Below, piece after piece: positions 1 to 8,444 of a stretch of DNA of 10,279 bases (its first letter is position 1; the number at the start of each line of letters is the position of its first letter). The notes under the pieces are model-generated. The model ran no database searches. It was not told the DNA's origin and saw nothing but the letters and a program-made list of their open reading frames with translations. Made by a program: the position numbers and the translations under genes. The stretch covers positions 1 through 10,279 of the forward strand of contig CADBSX010000257.1 of the NCBI GenBank assembly GCA_902797515.1, given 5' to 3'. The stretch comes from an uncultured Eubacteriales bacterium (GTDB lineage: Bacteria > Bacillota > Clostridia > Christensenellales > Borkfalkiaceae).

Positions 1-451
1 CCACGCCCGCCTGATCGGCTATAGCGGTAGCGTCTATTGAGATATATTTAGCGCTCGTCGACCAAGCCGCATTGTCGTCGGTAATTATACCGAAAACCGC
101 GCCCGTCGCGCTGCTGAAAAGATAATTCAGTTCGTTTGCCGCATCGTAAACCGTAGAAGACGCATCTTTCGATACGACTATCGAGTAATCGGTACGGCTG
201 TTATCGCAAAGAACATCCTGCGTCTTTTTATAATCCGGTACCGCGACGTCGTACTCTTCGTCATCGTGCGTGTCTTCGCGGTGATAATCTGCGGGCGGAT
301 CTGTTATTACTATACTGCCTTTCTCACCGTTATCACCGGGACCCGACGGACCGTCTTGATTACTTTCTCCGCCTTTACGGCAAGCGCAAACTGAAAAAAG
401 CATGGCGATAACTATCATCGAAGACATAACTCTTAACAGTAATTTTTTCAT
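1..451 (-). CDS. Lipoprotein with probable GH67N/DUF4838-like N-terminal domain (partial)
   Basis: Only the first 150 codons are in the window; the gene runs off the left edge. The start ATG lies 9 bases after a GGAGG, and that GGAGG overlaps the stop codon (TAG) of the upstream gene, which suggests coupled translation. Residues 1-24 form a lipoprotein signal: KK at the start, a hydrophobic stretch, and a lipobox V-C-A-C with the lipidated Cys at 24. A Gly/Pro/Asp/Glu-rich linker follows, including a short collagen-like run (GPSGPGDNGEKG). From about residue 88 the pattern DYSIVVSKDAS...AANELNYLFSSATG...IITDD matches the start of the domain seen in GH67 alpha-glucuronidase N-termini and DUF4838 proteins (IV-x-AA-x-EL-x-ATG-x-I-x-D). 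An extracellular, membrane-anchored glycan-active or glycan-binding protein is therefore likely, but any catalytic domain would lie outside the window. The lipoprotein call is firm; the domain call is from pattern memory. Confidence 0.75.
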   Translation of the reverse strand, partial: MKKLLLRVMSSMIVIAMLFSVCACRKGGESNQDGPSGPGDNGEKGSIVITDPPADYHREDTHDDEEYDVAVPDYKKTQDVLCDNSRTDYSIVVSKDASSTVYDAANELNYLFSSATGAVFGIITDDNAAWSTSAKYISIDATAIADQAGV

Positions 452-464
452 ATCGTTATTCCTC

Positions 465-3400
465 CTATTCCACCGTAACTTCATAAGTCTTTATCGCGGT
501 ATTGCCCGTCGAGTCAGACGTATAGAAATAGAAAACGTATCGACCTTTCATAGTGTACTCTGTAACGGCTGTGCCGTGTTTTGCAAAAGTACCGTCGGGC
601 AAAAGCACGAAAACGGTTATTTCCAACTCGCCGTCCAATTCATCTATCGCAACGGCTTTCGCGACGCTGATTTTGTCTCCGACTTTAGCTGTCTTTGCAG
701 TCTCTTCTAAAATAGCAAGCACCGGCGGCGATATGTCGACGACTTCCATGATATATCCGAAATCTACTTCTTTCTTATCGTTCCAATCGATCGCGGTGAA
801 AGAAACGCGATACGTACCGTATTTATCAAGTTTGACGGTATGCTTTTCATTGAGTGCGACGCGCGACAATTCTACGCCGTTCACGTCTTTTATTATTTCT
901 CCGCCGACGCCTGTGACCGTATAATAGTTTTCGATGTTCGGATCGAGAACGTCCATAGCAACGGCAGTGGAAAGTTCGACCACGTCGTTAAGTTGATAAC
1001 GGAAAGCCATAAGGTCATCCAGAGATATTCTCGGTTTGATAAGGTCGGCTTTAACGCTCGTCGTATTCTGACCGTTCAGTTTTGCGAGTATTATCGTCGA
1101 GTTTCCTTTTACGCCTTCGAATTCAAGCGTAAATTTGACTTTGCCGCTCTTAAATCCCGTAAATACGCTTCCGTCAAGGTTTTCAACTACGTTGAAAGTA
1201 ACGCTCGAACCGTCGGATACGATCATTCTGTCGTTATCGTATTTATAGGTGAAAGAATTTTGCCCCTGTCCCGAGAACGACGCGGGTATCTCATACTTGA
1301 CGCCGCCGTTAACGTAGAAATAAGACCGCGTTTCGCTCGATTTTTCGTAAGTTATCTTTATCGAACGGCTTGCGTCGATAACGTCGGTCAGATAAACGTT
1401 TATCTTGCTGAAATTATTTTCGGCAGCGTCAACGTCGAATTCTATCGACGCGCCGTTCGCAAGCAGGAAATTCGCGAAATCGACTTTTGCCTTGTCGGTC
1501 GAAGTCGTTATACGCATACCGGCGCCCGTCTTTTCCACCGTTGCGGAATCGGAGATAAAATATTTGGAAATATCGATATTTTTGCCGTCGCCGACGACGC
1601 ATACGGGGATATCGAATTTTTCGCTCGTCGCGGCTTTACCGTTTATAGTGGCTTTATAATAAATTTTAGCGACGTCAAGGTGAGCGTTTACGTCGGGCGT
1701 ATATTTGCCGTCCGCGTGCTCTTTCGTTCCGTTTTTATCTTCGGTAACGAGCGTCGCTTCGACCTTTTTGCCGTTGCCGCTCGCCGTGTAATCGTAAGCG
1801 AATACTTTATCGAAAGAATAAGTCGAACCCGCTATTAAATAATCCGGCAAATATATTTCGTCTATGAAAACGGCTTCGTCGTTTTCCGAAACGGAAACGA
1901 CGTAATTGTCTTCTACCTTACGCCCGAGATAATCCGTGACCGTAACACCGACGGTATAATCTCCCGATTTTGCGGGACGGAAACAACCGTTGACTATCTC
2001 AACGTCTTCACCGTTAAAAGTAACTTTGCTTTCGATAATCGCGTTGCCGATACAGTTCGTCGGTTCAACCGCGGCGATCTTTACCGCTTCGCCGGTAAGC
2101 GCGGAAGTGACCTTTTCGCTGAAAATCATATCGGGCGCGGAGTATTCGCCGACGACGTTTACGCTTACCGTTTCGGTCGCCACATTGCCGGAATTATCGA
2201 CTGCAAAATACGATATGACGTGTTCGCCTGCGCTTGTCGGCGTAAAATAACCGTCGATGACGCGAACTTCATGTTCGCTCGTAGTGTTGACTCTTGCAAA
2301 GACTCTCGTCTTCACGTTGCAAGCGCCGCTAAGATAATCGTTCGCCGTAGCGCCGAATGCCTTATACTTGTTTCCGACTATACCGACAGGAAGATCTTCT
2401 CTGTCAAGACCTTCATAGTCGATCGTTATTTCCGGCGCGACGTTATCGAAAACGTTTTGCTCGGTAAGGTCTATGTCTCCTGCGCGTAAAATAAGAAATT
2501 TAGCGGGAGCGGTACCTTTGTATCTGCTCGCGGAAATACGAAGGAAAACTTCGTTTTCGGTAAAGCCCGTCCAAAGGTTTCCGAAATACTGCGAATCGTC
2601 AAGATCGATGACAAAGCCTTTGGCCACGTTTGCATAAACTTTTTTACTCGCATAATCGAGCCATATTTTGACGTCGGAATATAACTGATTCTGACCGCTT
2701 GCCGTTCTCCCGCTGAAAGTGCCGTGATACGGCGCGCCCCAAGAATCTCCTACGTGAAGTTTGTTCCAATAACTTTCATAACCGGAAGGCGTCTGATTTT
2801 GTACGCCCGCTAACGTATAAGTACAGTTATTGCTTGCGGAATAATTTACGACGATGCGGAGATACTGCGACTGATCGTTTTTACAGATAAAATCTATCTG
2901 AAGCGTATCGAAGTCAGACGTCCCGACAGACGAAGGTACGATCACGCTTTCGAATATCGGCTTTGCGATCGTTGATTTAGTAATATCGAAATAATCGTTT
3001 ATCGTGAGAGTCTGCTCGCTCGACAAAGTGACCATTTCGCCCCGACTTCCGTCGACGCCGTTTTCTTCGTAATACACGTTATCGTCGGGTGAAGACAATT
3101 CATACTTAGGAAGATATGCGTAAAATTCCTTTTTCGTTGAATAAATTTTTCCCGATACGTTCGCGTGATACTCAAAACAATATTTCCCGAATTGAGTCAG
3201 AACGATATTTCCGTTCACCTGTTTTGCCGAACCGTCGGGATAAAGCATAACGCAATCGGTATTATAGATATTTCCGTCTTTGGTAAACTTAACTTCGGGA
3301 ACTCCGATAAGGTCGCCTTTTTCGTAAACGTCTTCCATGTTTACGGGCGAAAATCCGTCTTCCCCTTCCGCCGCCGCTTGTTTTAAACTCATATTAACGA

Positions 3401-3467
3401 TAAAAACCGTTAACGAGAGCATACACACGAAAACAAGCGAGTAGAGCAAAATGCGTTTTCTCTTCAT
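465..3467 (-). CDS. Large secreted multidomain protein with Ig-like and ConA-like beta-sandwich modules
   Basis: A 1000-residue exported protein, with ATG 7 bases after AAGGAG. Residues 1-34 are a signal peptide (KRKR, a long hydrophobic core, possible cleavage after QAAA). The rest is beta-rich, with few Cys and no enzyme motif I can recognise. Suggested modules: Ig-like at about 45-120; a ConA/LamG-like sandwich at about 150-335; Ig-like or cadherin-like at about 345-440 and 443-528; another beta domain at about 530-625; a second ConA-like sandwich at about 630-808; two Ig-like at about 810-911 and 913-1000. Phrases such as GxYxVxxTVTDxxG, GEHVISYFAVDNSGN and GRYVFYFYTSDSTGNTA are typical of bacterial Ig-like/HYR-type repeats. 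No LPXTG, SLH, dockerin or C-terminal membrane segment is visible, so surface retention is unexplained. Lying between transporter and lipoprotein genes, it probably binds extracellular glycan, but this is inference. A 58-base purine-rich gap separates it from the permease gene upstream. Confidence 0.85.
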   Translation of the reverse strand: MKRKRILLYSLVFVCMLSLTVFIVNMSLKQAAAEGEDGFSPVNMEDVYEKGDLIGVPEVKFTKDGNIYNTDCVMLYPDGSAKQVNGNIVLTQFGKYCFEYHANVSGKIYSTKKEFYAYLPKYELSSPDDNVYYEENGVDGSRGEMVTLSSEQTLTINDYFDITKSTIAKPIFESVIVPSSVGTSDFDTLQIDFICKNDQSQYLRIVVNYSASNNCTYTLAGVQNQTPSGYESYWNKLHVGDSWGAPYHGTFSGRTASGQNQLYSDVKIWLDYASKKVYANVAKGFVIDLDDSQYFGNLWTGFTENEVFLRISASRYKGTAPAKFLILRAGDIDLTEQNVFDNVAPEITIDYEGLDREDLPVGIVGNKYKAFGATANDYLSGACNVKTRVFARVNTTSEHEVRVIDGYFTPTSAGEHVISYFAVDNSGNVATETVSVNVVGEYSAPDMIFSEKVTSALTGEAVKIAAVEPTNCIGNAIIESKVTFNGEDVEIVNGCFRPAKSGDYTVGVTVTDYLGRKVEDNYVVSVSENDEAVFIDEIYLPDYLIAGSTYSFDKVFAYDYTASGNGKKVEATLVTEDKNGTKEHADGKYTPDVNAHLDVAKIYYKATINGKAATSEKFDIPVCVVGDGKNIDISKYFISDSATVEKTGAGMRITTSTDKAKVDFANFLLANGASIEFDVDAAENNFSKINVYLTDVIDASRSIKITYEKSSETRSYFYVNGGVKYEIPASFSGQGQNSFTYKYDNDRMIVSDGSSVTFNVVENLDGSVFTGFKSGKVKFTLEFEGVKGNSTIILAKLNGQNTTSVKADLIKPRISLDDLMAFRYQLNDVVELSTAVAMDVLDPNIENYYTVTGVGGEIIKDVNGVELSRVALNEKHTVKLDKYGTYRVSFTAIDWNDKKEVDFGYIMEVVDISPPVLAILEETAKTAKVGDKISVAKAVAIDELDGELEITVFVLLPDGTFAKHGTAVTEYTMKGRYVFYFYTSDSTGNTAIKTYEVTVE

Positions 3468-3525
3468 TTTTAATCTCCTTTTTGATTTTCTATTTCCTTC
3501 TAAAAGGATTCTTCTTTTCTTTTTT

Positions 3526-4428
3526 TTATTCTTTGTCTCCCCCTTCGGTAAGACTGCCCATCAGTTGCTTGCTGAATATCGAGAAGACCACCAAAATAGG
3601 TATGAGCATAAGCATACACCCCGTTATCTTCATCGGAATATTCGATATGGTGTTTTCCGTACTCGAATTGAAATACCACATTCCGTACGCTATCGTAGGA
3701 TACGACGGCATATAAACGAGCGGAGTGTAATAATCGTTCCAGAACGATATAAACATTATCAGAAATACCGTCCAGAAGAGGTTTTTGACAAGCGGAAGCA
3801 TTATTTGGATGAAAATTCTGAAATAGCCTGCGCCGTCAATTTGCGCCGCCTCTTCGTACGACGTAGGAAAGGCTTTGAACCGCGCGTGAAATATAAGATA
3901 ATAAACGGAAATAAAATGCCCTTTCATTATCCATATCCCCCAAAATCTGTCATAAAGCCTTAAAGTTTTTGCCATTTGTATTTCGCTCGGCAAAGAACCG
4001 ACTATCGGAAGCGCTATCGCGACTATAACGAAAACGTTAATGAGCCTGCTGAAAAAATAATCGAATCTCGCCGTCAGATACGCAACGAGACACGGCACGA
4101 ACGTCGCCATCAAAGCTGCGCCGACCGCATATATCATCGTATATCCGAACATATACCAAAGGTTAGGATAAACGGTGCCCGTTTCAGATGCGACCGGAAC
4201 GTAGAAAAACCTGAACGCCTTGAAAAAATTATCGAACTTCCAGTCGGACGGCCAAGGAATAACGGTCGATTCTATCTTCTCGCCATTCATCAGCGCTTCA
4301 AAAAGCCCCCATACGATAGGAAGTATTATCATTACGGCATAGACGACAAGAAGAAAGAACAATATGATCATCAGCGGCGAACGACTATTACTTTTCGCAC
4401 GGTTCGTCGATCTCATCTTTTTAACCAT
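3526..4428 (-). CDS. Carbohydrate ABC transporter permease, MalG/UgpE-like (CUT1)
   Basis: A 300-residue inner-membrane permease, typical length for the family. A basic N-terminus (KKMRSTNRAKSNSR) precedes the first membrane segment at about 18-45; further hydrophobic segments lie near 92-118, 127-150, 212-235 and 262-285. The cytoplasmic EAA loop that docks the ATPase is clear at residues 191-212: YEEAAQIDGAGYFRIF...LP, with E193, A194, D198, G199 and P212. The motif and C-terminal GSLTEGGDKE are typical of MalG-type partners. The start codon overlaps the end of the MalF-like gene by 8 bases (ATGGTTAA), so the two are probably translationally coupled. A second in-frame ATG (codon 5) is possible; the upstream AAGGTAGGG is only a weak ribosome site. 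With the 304-residue permease it should form the heterodimeric channel for an oligosaccharide. Confidence 0.95.
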   Translation of the reverse strand: MVKKMRSTNRAKSNSRSPLMIILFFLLVVYAVMIILPIVWGLFEALMNGEKIESTVIPWPSDWKFDNFFKAFRFFYVPVASETGTVYPNLWYMFGYTMIYAVGAALMATFVPCLVAYLTARFDYFFSRLINVFVIVAIALPIVGSLPSEIQMAKTLRLYDRFWGIWIMKGHFISVYYLIFHARFKAFPTSYEEAAQIDGAGYFRIFIQIMLPLVKNLFWTVFLIMFISFWNDYYTPLVYMPSYPTIAYGMWYFNSSTENTISNIPMKITGCMLMLIPILVVFSIFSKQLMGSLTEGGDKE

Positions 4429-5335
4429 TTGACGGCCCTACCTTTTCAAGAAGTTTTCTTATTCCGAGCGTTATCGGAACGATAATAAGCGTAAGAATTA
4501 TACCGATAGCGGCAAGATCGGAATATTCGGCATACGACGCGGCAAGCGTTCTCTTATAAAGAAGATATCCGACGGTATAAAACTGCGCTTCGGCATAAGA
4601 GCCGTAAAAGCTGAACAAACTGAGTTGGTTCGAGAACAGATTTGCGATGCTGATTATCAATATCGTCAAAAACGTAGGAAAGATCTGCGGAAAAACTATA
4701 TGCCAGAATTCCTGCCATTTATTCGCTCCGTCTATCTGCCCCGCGTCGGTTATCGAAGACGAAATGGACGACATCGCGCCCGACAGCAAAAGAACGTTGG
4801 TACCGAAACCCATAAGTATTCCGTAAACTATAAGAACGAGCATCGTCGTGTCGTGGTTTGCCAAAAGCCCGAGGATCTCTTCGCCGCCGAGACGGACAAC
4901 GACCGCGGGAATAAAATTGTCGACGAGATTGCGGAACAATATGACCATTACGATGCCGCTAACGATCGACGGCAAAAAAAGCATAACTCTGAAAAAGTTC
5001 TTGCCGAATCCTTTCTTGTATATATAATAGGAAAAAAACAAGGCAAGCGTCATGCTTACGACTAAAGACACCGACCATGCGAGAACCGAGTTCTTGAACG
5101 CAAACGACCACGTAACGTCAGTAAACATTTCATTTGATACTTTTATAAAATGTTCAAATCCAGTCCACGCGTATGCGCCCGTTTCTCTGTCGTAATTTTT
5201 GAAAGCGAGAAGTATGGAGTTTATATTTACGCCGAAATAAAATATCACTACCTGCAATACGGGCAAAGCGATCATCGAGCAGTAAAATATAAACATTTTT
5301 CTCGATCTTTTATTTTTTAAGTTCACAGTTAACAT
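4421..5335 (-). CDS. Carbohydrate ABC transporter permease, MalF/UgpA-like (CUT1)
   Basis: A 304-residue inner-membrane permease. Membrane segments are apparent near residues 14-45, 80-105, 113-136, 163-187, 218-238 and 272-292. The EAA loop lies at about 195-216: ITDAGQIDGANKWQEFWHIVFP. The usual first Glu is replaced (D197), but D202, G203, A204 and P216 are kept. The loop before the second membrane segment is short, as in UgpA/LacF rather than E. coli MalF. The start ATG is 7 bases from GGGAG and 26 bases after the stop of the solute-binding protein gene. It pairs with the MalG-like permease whose gene overlaps its 3' end. The substrate cannot be read from the sequence; LplB-like transport of a complex oligosaccharide is possible given the long binding protein. 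Confidence 0.95.
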   Translation of the reverse strand: MLTVNLKNKRSRKMFIFYCSMIALPVLQVVIFYFGVNINSILLAFKNYDRETGAYAWTGFEHFIKVSNEMFTDVTWSFAFKNSVLAWSVSLVVSMTLALFFSYYIYKKGFGKNFFRVMLFLPSIVSGIVMVILFRNLVDNFIPAVVVRLGGEEILGLLANHDTTMLVLIVYGILMGFGTNVLLLSGAMSSISSSITDAGQIDGANKWQEFWHIVFPQIFPTFLTILIISIANLFSNQLSLFSFYGSYAEAQFYTVGYLLYKRTLAASYAEYSDLAAIGIILTLIIVPITLGIRKLLEKVGPSNG

Positions 5336-5336
5336 A

Positions 5337-5347
5337 GGGAGTCTCCC
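5337..5347 (-). promoter_or_regulatory. Ribosome binding site of the MalF-like gene inside an 11-base inverted repeat
   Basis: On the mRNA strand the sequence reads GGGAGACTCCC, directly before TATG. The Shine-Dalgarno GGGAG could pair with CTCCC (three to four stable pairs around a short loop). The helix is tiny and probably melted by ribosomes arriving from the upstream gene 26 bases away, but it could lower permease output relative to the binding protein. Seen in sequence; the regulatory effect is inference. Confidence 0.4.
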
Positions 5348-5361
5348 GAATGTTCGTTAAG

Positions 5362-7113
5362 TCAGTTATAATATTTTGAATACGTGTTGTCCCAATACTC
5401 TTTTGAGAACTGCACGGACAATCCCTTAAAATACTCAAGACCGGTTATTCCGTCTTTATAGATCGCATTGGAAGGATACTGGAACGGCGTATTCCCCTGA
5501 CCTTTGTTGACTATCGTATGATAGAAGTTGGCAAACATCAGATTAGATGCGTTATCGGCATACATATCGCTGTCGCAGAAGGGATAAACGATGTCTGCGC
5601 GGGCACGCATTTCAAATACGTTTCTGGTATATGGCGAAACCTTATCTTTTATCGAATCGATACTGTAATTAAGAGCTTTCGGGCAGCCCGAGTAAAGAGT
5701 GAACTCTACCAACGATTGATCGGTGTAAAGGAATTGCAAAAAGTCGAGCGCAAGCGCTTTTTCGTATTCTTTGCCCTTTTCCTGTCCGACGTTGCCCCTG
5801 ATGACCGCACCGGACAAAAGATAATCGACGAGCGTAACGCCTTCTCCGACTTTTTCTTCGGTAGCTTTCGGGAAAGGCATAAAGCCGAAACGTCTCGCGT
5901 TTCTCGACGCCCTGTCTTCTCCGAACTGTTTAGCCATAGTCTTAAAATAGCCCATATCGTCGGCTTCGTTTTCCCAATAATTACTTTCGATTATCATTCC
6001 GATAGTGTTTTCGGTCGAAAGAAATCTGCTCGCAATATAAGTTTTCTGTGCGTCGGTGTGAGAAAGCGCTCCTACGGATCTTAAATCTATATATTTGCTT
6101 TGTTTGTTCAAAAGCCTGTCGGCAAATTGAAGCGCATAGTATTTTCCCGCCTGTTTAGCAAGAAGATAACCGTTATTTGCGGTTATCGGCGTTTCGGGCA
6201 TCATTGAAACTATTCCGGTTTGTTCTACTTCGTTTACAAGGTTCGTAGCGACGCCGTCGAAAGTTACGTTGAGCATCGATTGTCCGAGTCCTTCATAATC
6301 GCATGCAAGTGCCGCAAGAAACTCGGTAAAGTAAACCTGATTATCGCCCGTCCAGATAACGGGAGTTATGCCGAGTTCTTTCATCTTTGCGCAAAGAGTA
6401 AAAAATTCATCGTAAGTTGCCGGCAACCCGTCGTCGTAAGTTCCCTCTTCCCCGTCCGGTCCCTTGGATTTTTGTTCGCTCGGATCGATGATAAAGCCGT
6501 CGTTGCCGTTATCCCTTTCGGAAGAAAAATATAAAAGTTCGGATTCAAAAAGGTCTATATCGTAAGTGATTCCCCTGAATCCCTGATAATGCGGCAACAT
6601 ATAATATTTGCCGTCTTTGGTTTCAAGATAAGACTTCTGCTCACCCGTCAGCTTGTCAACAATACTCTTGTCTTCACCGTATTTCGTGAGTTTTTCGGTC
6701 ACAATAGACGTTATGTCGAGCGCTTTGCCGCTTGAAACGAGATCGCTGTAATAAAAATTTTCGGAAAAGAATATCGCGTCACGACTGTCGCTCATTCCGC
6801 TTATTATATCCCTGCCGCCTTGTTTGGCGTTGTCTATCCATATCTGAACGCCCTTTTTTCCTTCCTCGTAAACGTCGTCCTTATGAATTTCTTCATATCT
6901 CGAAGCGGCGGCTTTGAGCCACTTTTCACCGAAAGCGCCGTTGAAATTACTGATAAACAGCGTGGTTTTACCTTTGTCTATCTTAGTGTCGCGATCGAAT
7001 TCGTCTGTCGGTTCGGTCGAATCGGTCGGCGGCGCCGAAGGCGGAGCGCAACCTATCAAGGCAAGCGACAAAGAAACGATCATACACAAAAGCATCGCTA
7101 TAAGTTTTTTCAT
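5362..7113 (-). CDS. Extracellular solute-binding lipoprotein of a carbohydrate ABC transporter
   Basis: A 583-residue lipoprotein, longer than the usual 400-450 of family 1 sugar-binding proteins and nearer to the long LipO/LplA-like forms. The start ATG is 8 bases from GGAG. Signal residues 1-21 end in a clear lipobox L-I-G-C with Cys22, followed by a Pro/Thr/Asp linker to about residue 47. The mature fold starts with TTLFISNFNGAFGEKW. The family hallmark GKYYMLPHYQGFRGITYDIDLFE is at 168-190, and ATYDEFFTLCAKMKELGITPVIWTG at about 232-256. Between them lies an Asp/Gly-rich loop (about 217-229, GPDGEEGTYDDG). Near the C-terminus, ALALDFLQFLYTDQSLVEFTLYSGCPKA (about 453-480) is the usual late helix region. 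It captures the substrate outside the membrane and passes it to the two downstream permeases. Its position as second gene, 30 bases after the oxidoreductase gene, supports one transcript. Confidence 0.93.
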   Translation of the reverse strand: MKKLIAMLLCMIVSLSLALIGCAPPSAPPTDSTEPTDEFDRDTKIDKGKTTLFISNFNGAFGEKWLKAAASRYEEIHKDDVYEEGKKGVQIWIDNAKQGGRDIISGMSDSRDAIFFSENFYYSDLVSSGKALDITSIVTEKLTKYGEDKSIVDKLTGEQKSYLETKDGKYYMLPHYQGFRGITYDIDLFESELLYFSSERDNGNDGFIIDPSEQKSKGPDGEEGTYDDGLPATYDEFFTLCAKMKELGITPVIWTGDNQVYFTEFLAALACDYEGLGQSMLNVTFDGVATNLVNEVEQTGIVSMMPETPITANNGYLLAKQAGKYYALQFADRLLNKQSKYIDLRSVGALSHTDAQKTYIASRFLSTENTIGMIIESNYWENEADDMGYFKTMAKQFGEDRASRNARRFGFMPFPKATEEKVGEGVTLVDYLLSGAVIRGNVGQEKGKEYEKALALDFLQFLYTDQSLVEFTLYSGCPKALNYSIDSIKDKVSPYTRNVFEMRARADIVYPFCDSDMYADNASNLMFANFYHTIVNKGQGNTPFQYPSNAIYKDGITGLEYFKGLSVQFSKEYWDNTYSKYYN

Positions 7114-7143
7114 TTTAATTTCTCCTCTTTATTTTCTATTTTA

Positions 7144-8397
7144 TTATTTTTCGATTTTGATGGCGGTACCGCCCTCGAGTCGGGACTTTTCCGCCGCAAA
7201 TCCCATAAGATGACTCATTATCGATTTGTCTATGGAAGTCAGCCCCATCGCGCCCGAGTCGCCGCGTAGCGCGTGAACTATATCGTCAACCATCTTCTCA
7301 TCCCCGCCGCCGTGCCCGCCGAACGTTTCGCCTACGGTTACTTCGATGTCTTCAGGTTCGACGCCGTATATCTTTCCGAACTTCTGATAATGTATCACGT
7401 TATCGAGCATGCTCGCAGACATCTCGCCTTCGGTCCCGTGGATCCAAATCGTTCTTATACCGCCTTCGCAAAATGCCGTCATCGTCAATTGCGCCGTCGT
7501 GTTATCTTCAAATAAAACGTTTACGACCTGATTATCAACCACGTCGTTATCACATTTAAAAACGCATCTTGCGTAAGGATTGTCTTTTGTAGAAAAAGCC
7601 TGCTCTATGGCGCGCTTGTCTTTCGGATCGCCTAAATATTGCCCCGATGCAAATGCAAACGCAGGATAGTTCATATAAAATTTCATCGAATTATACTTGC
7701 ACTTGTCTTTTAACTTACATTCGAAACAGTAGTCTCCACAACCTTCAGGTGCATTCTCGCGCTTAAAATAATTGAGCGAACCGTATGAAGAAACGCTTTT
7801 ACAATCTTTCCCCGTGAGCCAAACGAACAGATCGAGATCGTGACAACATTTGGCGACGATCATAGGATTAGTGTCTTCGCTTCTGCGCCAATTGCCCCGA
7901 ACGAAACTGTGCGCCTGATGCCACCAACCGACGTGTTCCGTTGCGGATATAGATATGACTTCGCCGACTTTGCCTTCGTTTATCATCTTCTTTATCGTCG
8001 TATAAAGCGGTGCGTATCTTAAAACGTGACATACGAAGACCTGCCTGTCGTATTCGTGTGCGAGACGCGCTATCTCCCTGCTTTGCTCTTCCGACTGCGC
8101 AATCGGTTTTTCAAGAATAAGATGATATCCTGTCTTTAAGCCTTTTATCGCCTGCGCATAATGGTATTCATCCATTGACGCTATTATAAGAGCTTCGGCA
8201 ATTTTACCTTTTGCAAAAAACTCTTCATCGGACGAAAACAACCGATCTGCGCTCAATTTGTATTTTTCGGCGGCAAGCGAAAGTTTCTCTTTATTCGAGT
8301 CGCAAACGGCAACTATTTTTACGTCGTCGTATTTCCCGAACGTATCGAGATAAAACTTCCCGCGTTGTCCATAACCTATCAAAGCAATCCGTATCAT
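7144..8397 (-). CDS. Gfo/Idh/MocA-family NAD(P)-dependent oxidoreductase with a four-Cys insert
   Basis: A 417-residue cytoplasmic dehydrogenase. I chose the ATG at 8397 because the Rossmann fold starts at once (MIRIALIGYGQRG, with GxGxxG at residues 8-13) and AAGGGAG lies about 10 bases upstream. The reading frame stays open to an ATG at 8514, but that extension is Lys/Arg-rich, has no family match I know, and covers the leader hairpins. The family motif EKP is at 96-98 (K97 the likely catalytic Lys). The C-terminal domain has H163-SFVRGNWR and KCCHDLDL (183-190), with H186, D187 and D189 as probable active-site residues. An insert carries C220, C224, C227 and C233 (CX3CX2CX5C), which resembles a metal site. 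The likely role is oxidising or reducing a sugar, inositol or uronic acid delivered by the linked transporter. It is the first gene of the operon. Confidence 0.93.
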   Translation of the reverse strand: MIRIALIGYGQRGKFYLDTFGKYDDVKIVAVCDSNKEKLSLAAEKYKLSADRLFSSDEEFFAKGKIAEALIIASMDEYHYAQAIKGLKTGYHLILEKPIAQSEEQSREIARLAHEYDRQVFVCHVLRYAPLYTTIKKMINEGKVGEVISISATEHVGWWHQAHSFVRGNWRRSEDTNPMIVAKCCHDLDLFVWLTGKDCKSVSSYGSLNYFKRENAPEGCGDYCFECKLKDKCKYNSMKFYMNYPAFAFASGQYLGDPKDKRAIEQAFSTKDNPYARCVFKCDNDVVDNQVVNVLFEDNTTAQLTMTAFCEGGIRTIWIHGTEGEMSASMLDNVIHYQKFGKIYGVEPEDIEVTVGETFGGHGGGDEKMVDDIVHALRGDSGAMGLTSIDKSIMSHLMGFAAEKSRLEGGTAIKIEK

Positions 8398-8444
8398 TGT
8401 TGTCACTCCCTTAAAACTCGTTTTACCGTTGCTTTCAAATCGAC

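Noticed and set aside
840..1838. 332-codon plus-strand frame opposite the large secreted protein gene
   Set aside because: It is antisense to a gene with a signal peptide, ribosome site and recognisable modules; its product is Arg/Phe/Val-rich shadow sequence without domains.
3468..3525. Possible terminator between the MalG-like permease and secreted protein genes (TCCTT...AAGGA)
   Set aside because: The stem is only 5 bp with AT-rich flanks and no U-run after it; the gap is more likely a purine-rich translation leader within one operon.
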